The notes under the pieces are model-generated. The model did not search any database and had not been told where the DNA came from. It saw only the letters and a list, made by a program, of their open reading frames with translations. A DNA stretch of 64,000 nt from Syngnathus acus. Lineage: Eukaryota > Chordata > Actinopteri > Syngnathiformes > Syngnathidae. The translations under genes were made by a program, and so were the position numbers. Of the stretch, positions 63,901-64,000 are shown piece after piece; the first letter of the stretch is position 1, and the number at the start of each line of letters is the position of its first letter. The stretch covers positions 15,658,501-15,722,500 of the forward strand of contig NC_051094.1 of assembly GCF_901709675.1 (NCBI RefSeq). The letters are read 5' to 3'.

Positions 63901-64000
63901 ATGCCGTATGATTTGTTTGTTGACGTGCTGGTTAAGTGTCTAGCCCACACTGTGGGGAACAAAGTGGGGTCTTTTTGTTGTTTGTGTTTGAAATATCTTT

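Overview
The window is nuclear DNA of a vertebrate, almost certainly a ray-finned fish. It holds spliced genes with GT/GC-AG introns, no operons, AT-rich introns, tRNA-derived SINEs and many small DNA transposons of kinds common in teleosts. The species cannot be fixed from the sequence. Exon boundaries come from splice sites, reading phase and remembered vertebrate family members; no alignment was run.

Layout, left to right: (1) TRAF2 on the minus strand (1439-17609), 10 coding exons, 558 codons, complete. (2) RABL6 on the plus strand (ATG 22230, stop 32145), 15 coding exons, 741 codons, arranged head to head with TRAF2 across about 3-4 kb. (3) IMP4 on the plus strand (35173-39599), with a first coding exon that is only the start codon. 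(4) ARAF on the plus strand (non-coding exon 1 ending at 41250, CDS 42253-56058), 15 coding exons, 604 codons. (5) The 3' end of a tetraspanin gene on the minus strand (62244-63097), which continues past the right edge. In the first four genes the summed exon lengths give an open frame from ATG to stop.

The genes have unrelated jobs: TNF-receptor signalling (TRAF2), an atypical Rab-like GTPase (RABL6), pre-18S rRNA processing (IMP4), MAP-kinase signalling (ARAF) and membrane scaffolding (tetraspanin). Nothing suggests a joint pathway.

The rest is largely mobile DNA. The main theme is a family of TA-flanked terminal-inverted-repeat elements with ends like CCGTATTTTCCG..., seen at 180-1257, 3062-4095, 28909-29744, 32728-33139, 44202-45368 and 50019-51728 (with a second copy nested inside the last), plus a relative at 6081-7007. 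One copy keeps broken pogo/Tigger-type transposase sequence. Two carry arrays of a 251-bp unit. Other items are Tc1/mariner transposase remnants, hAT-type MITEs with 8-bp duplications, a THAP-domain transposon next to the ARAF promoter, LINE fragments and SINEs.

The most unusual signals are a perfect 63-bp inverted repeat in a RABL6 intron, a same-family nested insertion in an ARAF intron, the THAP element at the ARAF promoter, and two frame-preserving microexon candidates in RABL6. No wholly new multi-gene system was found.
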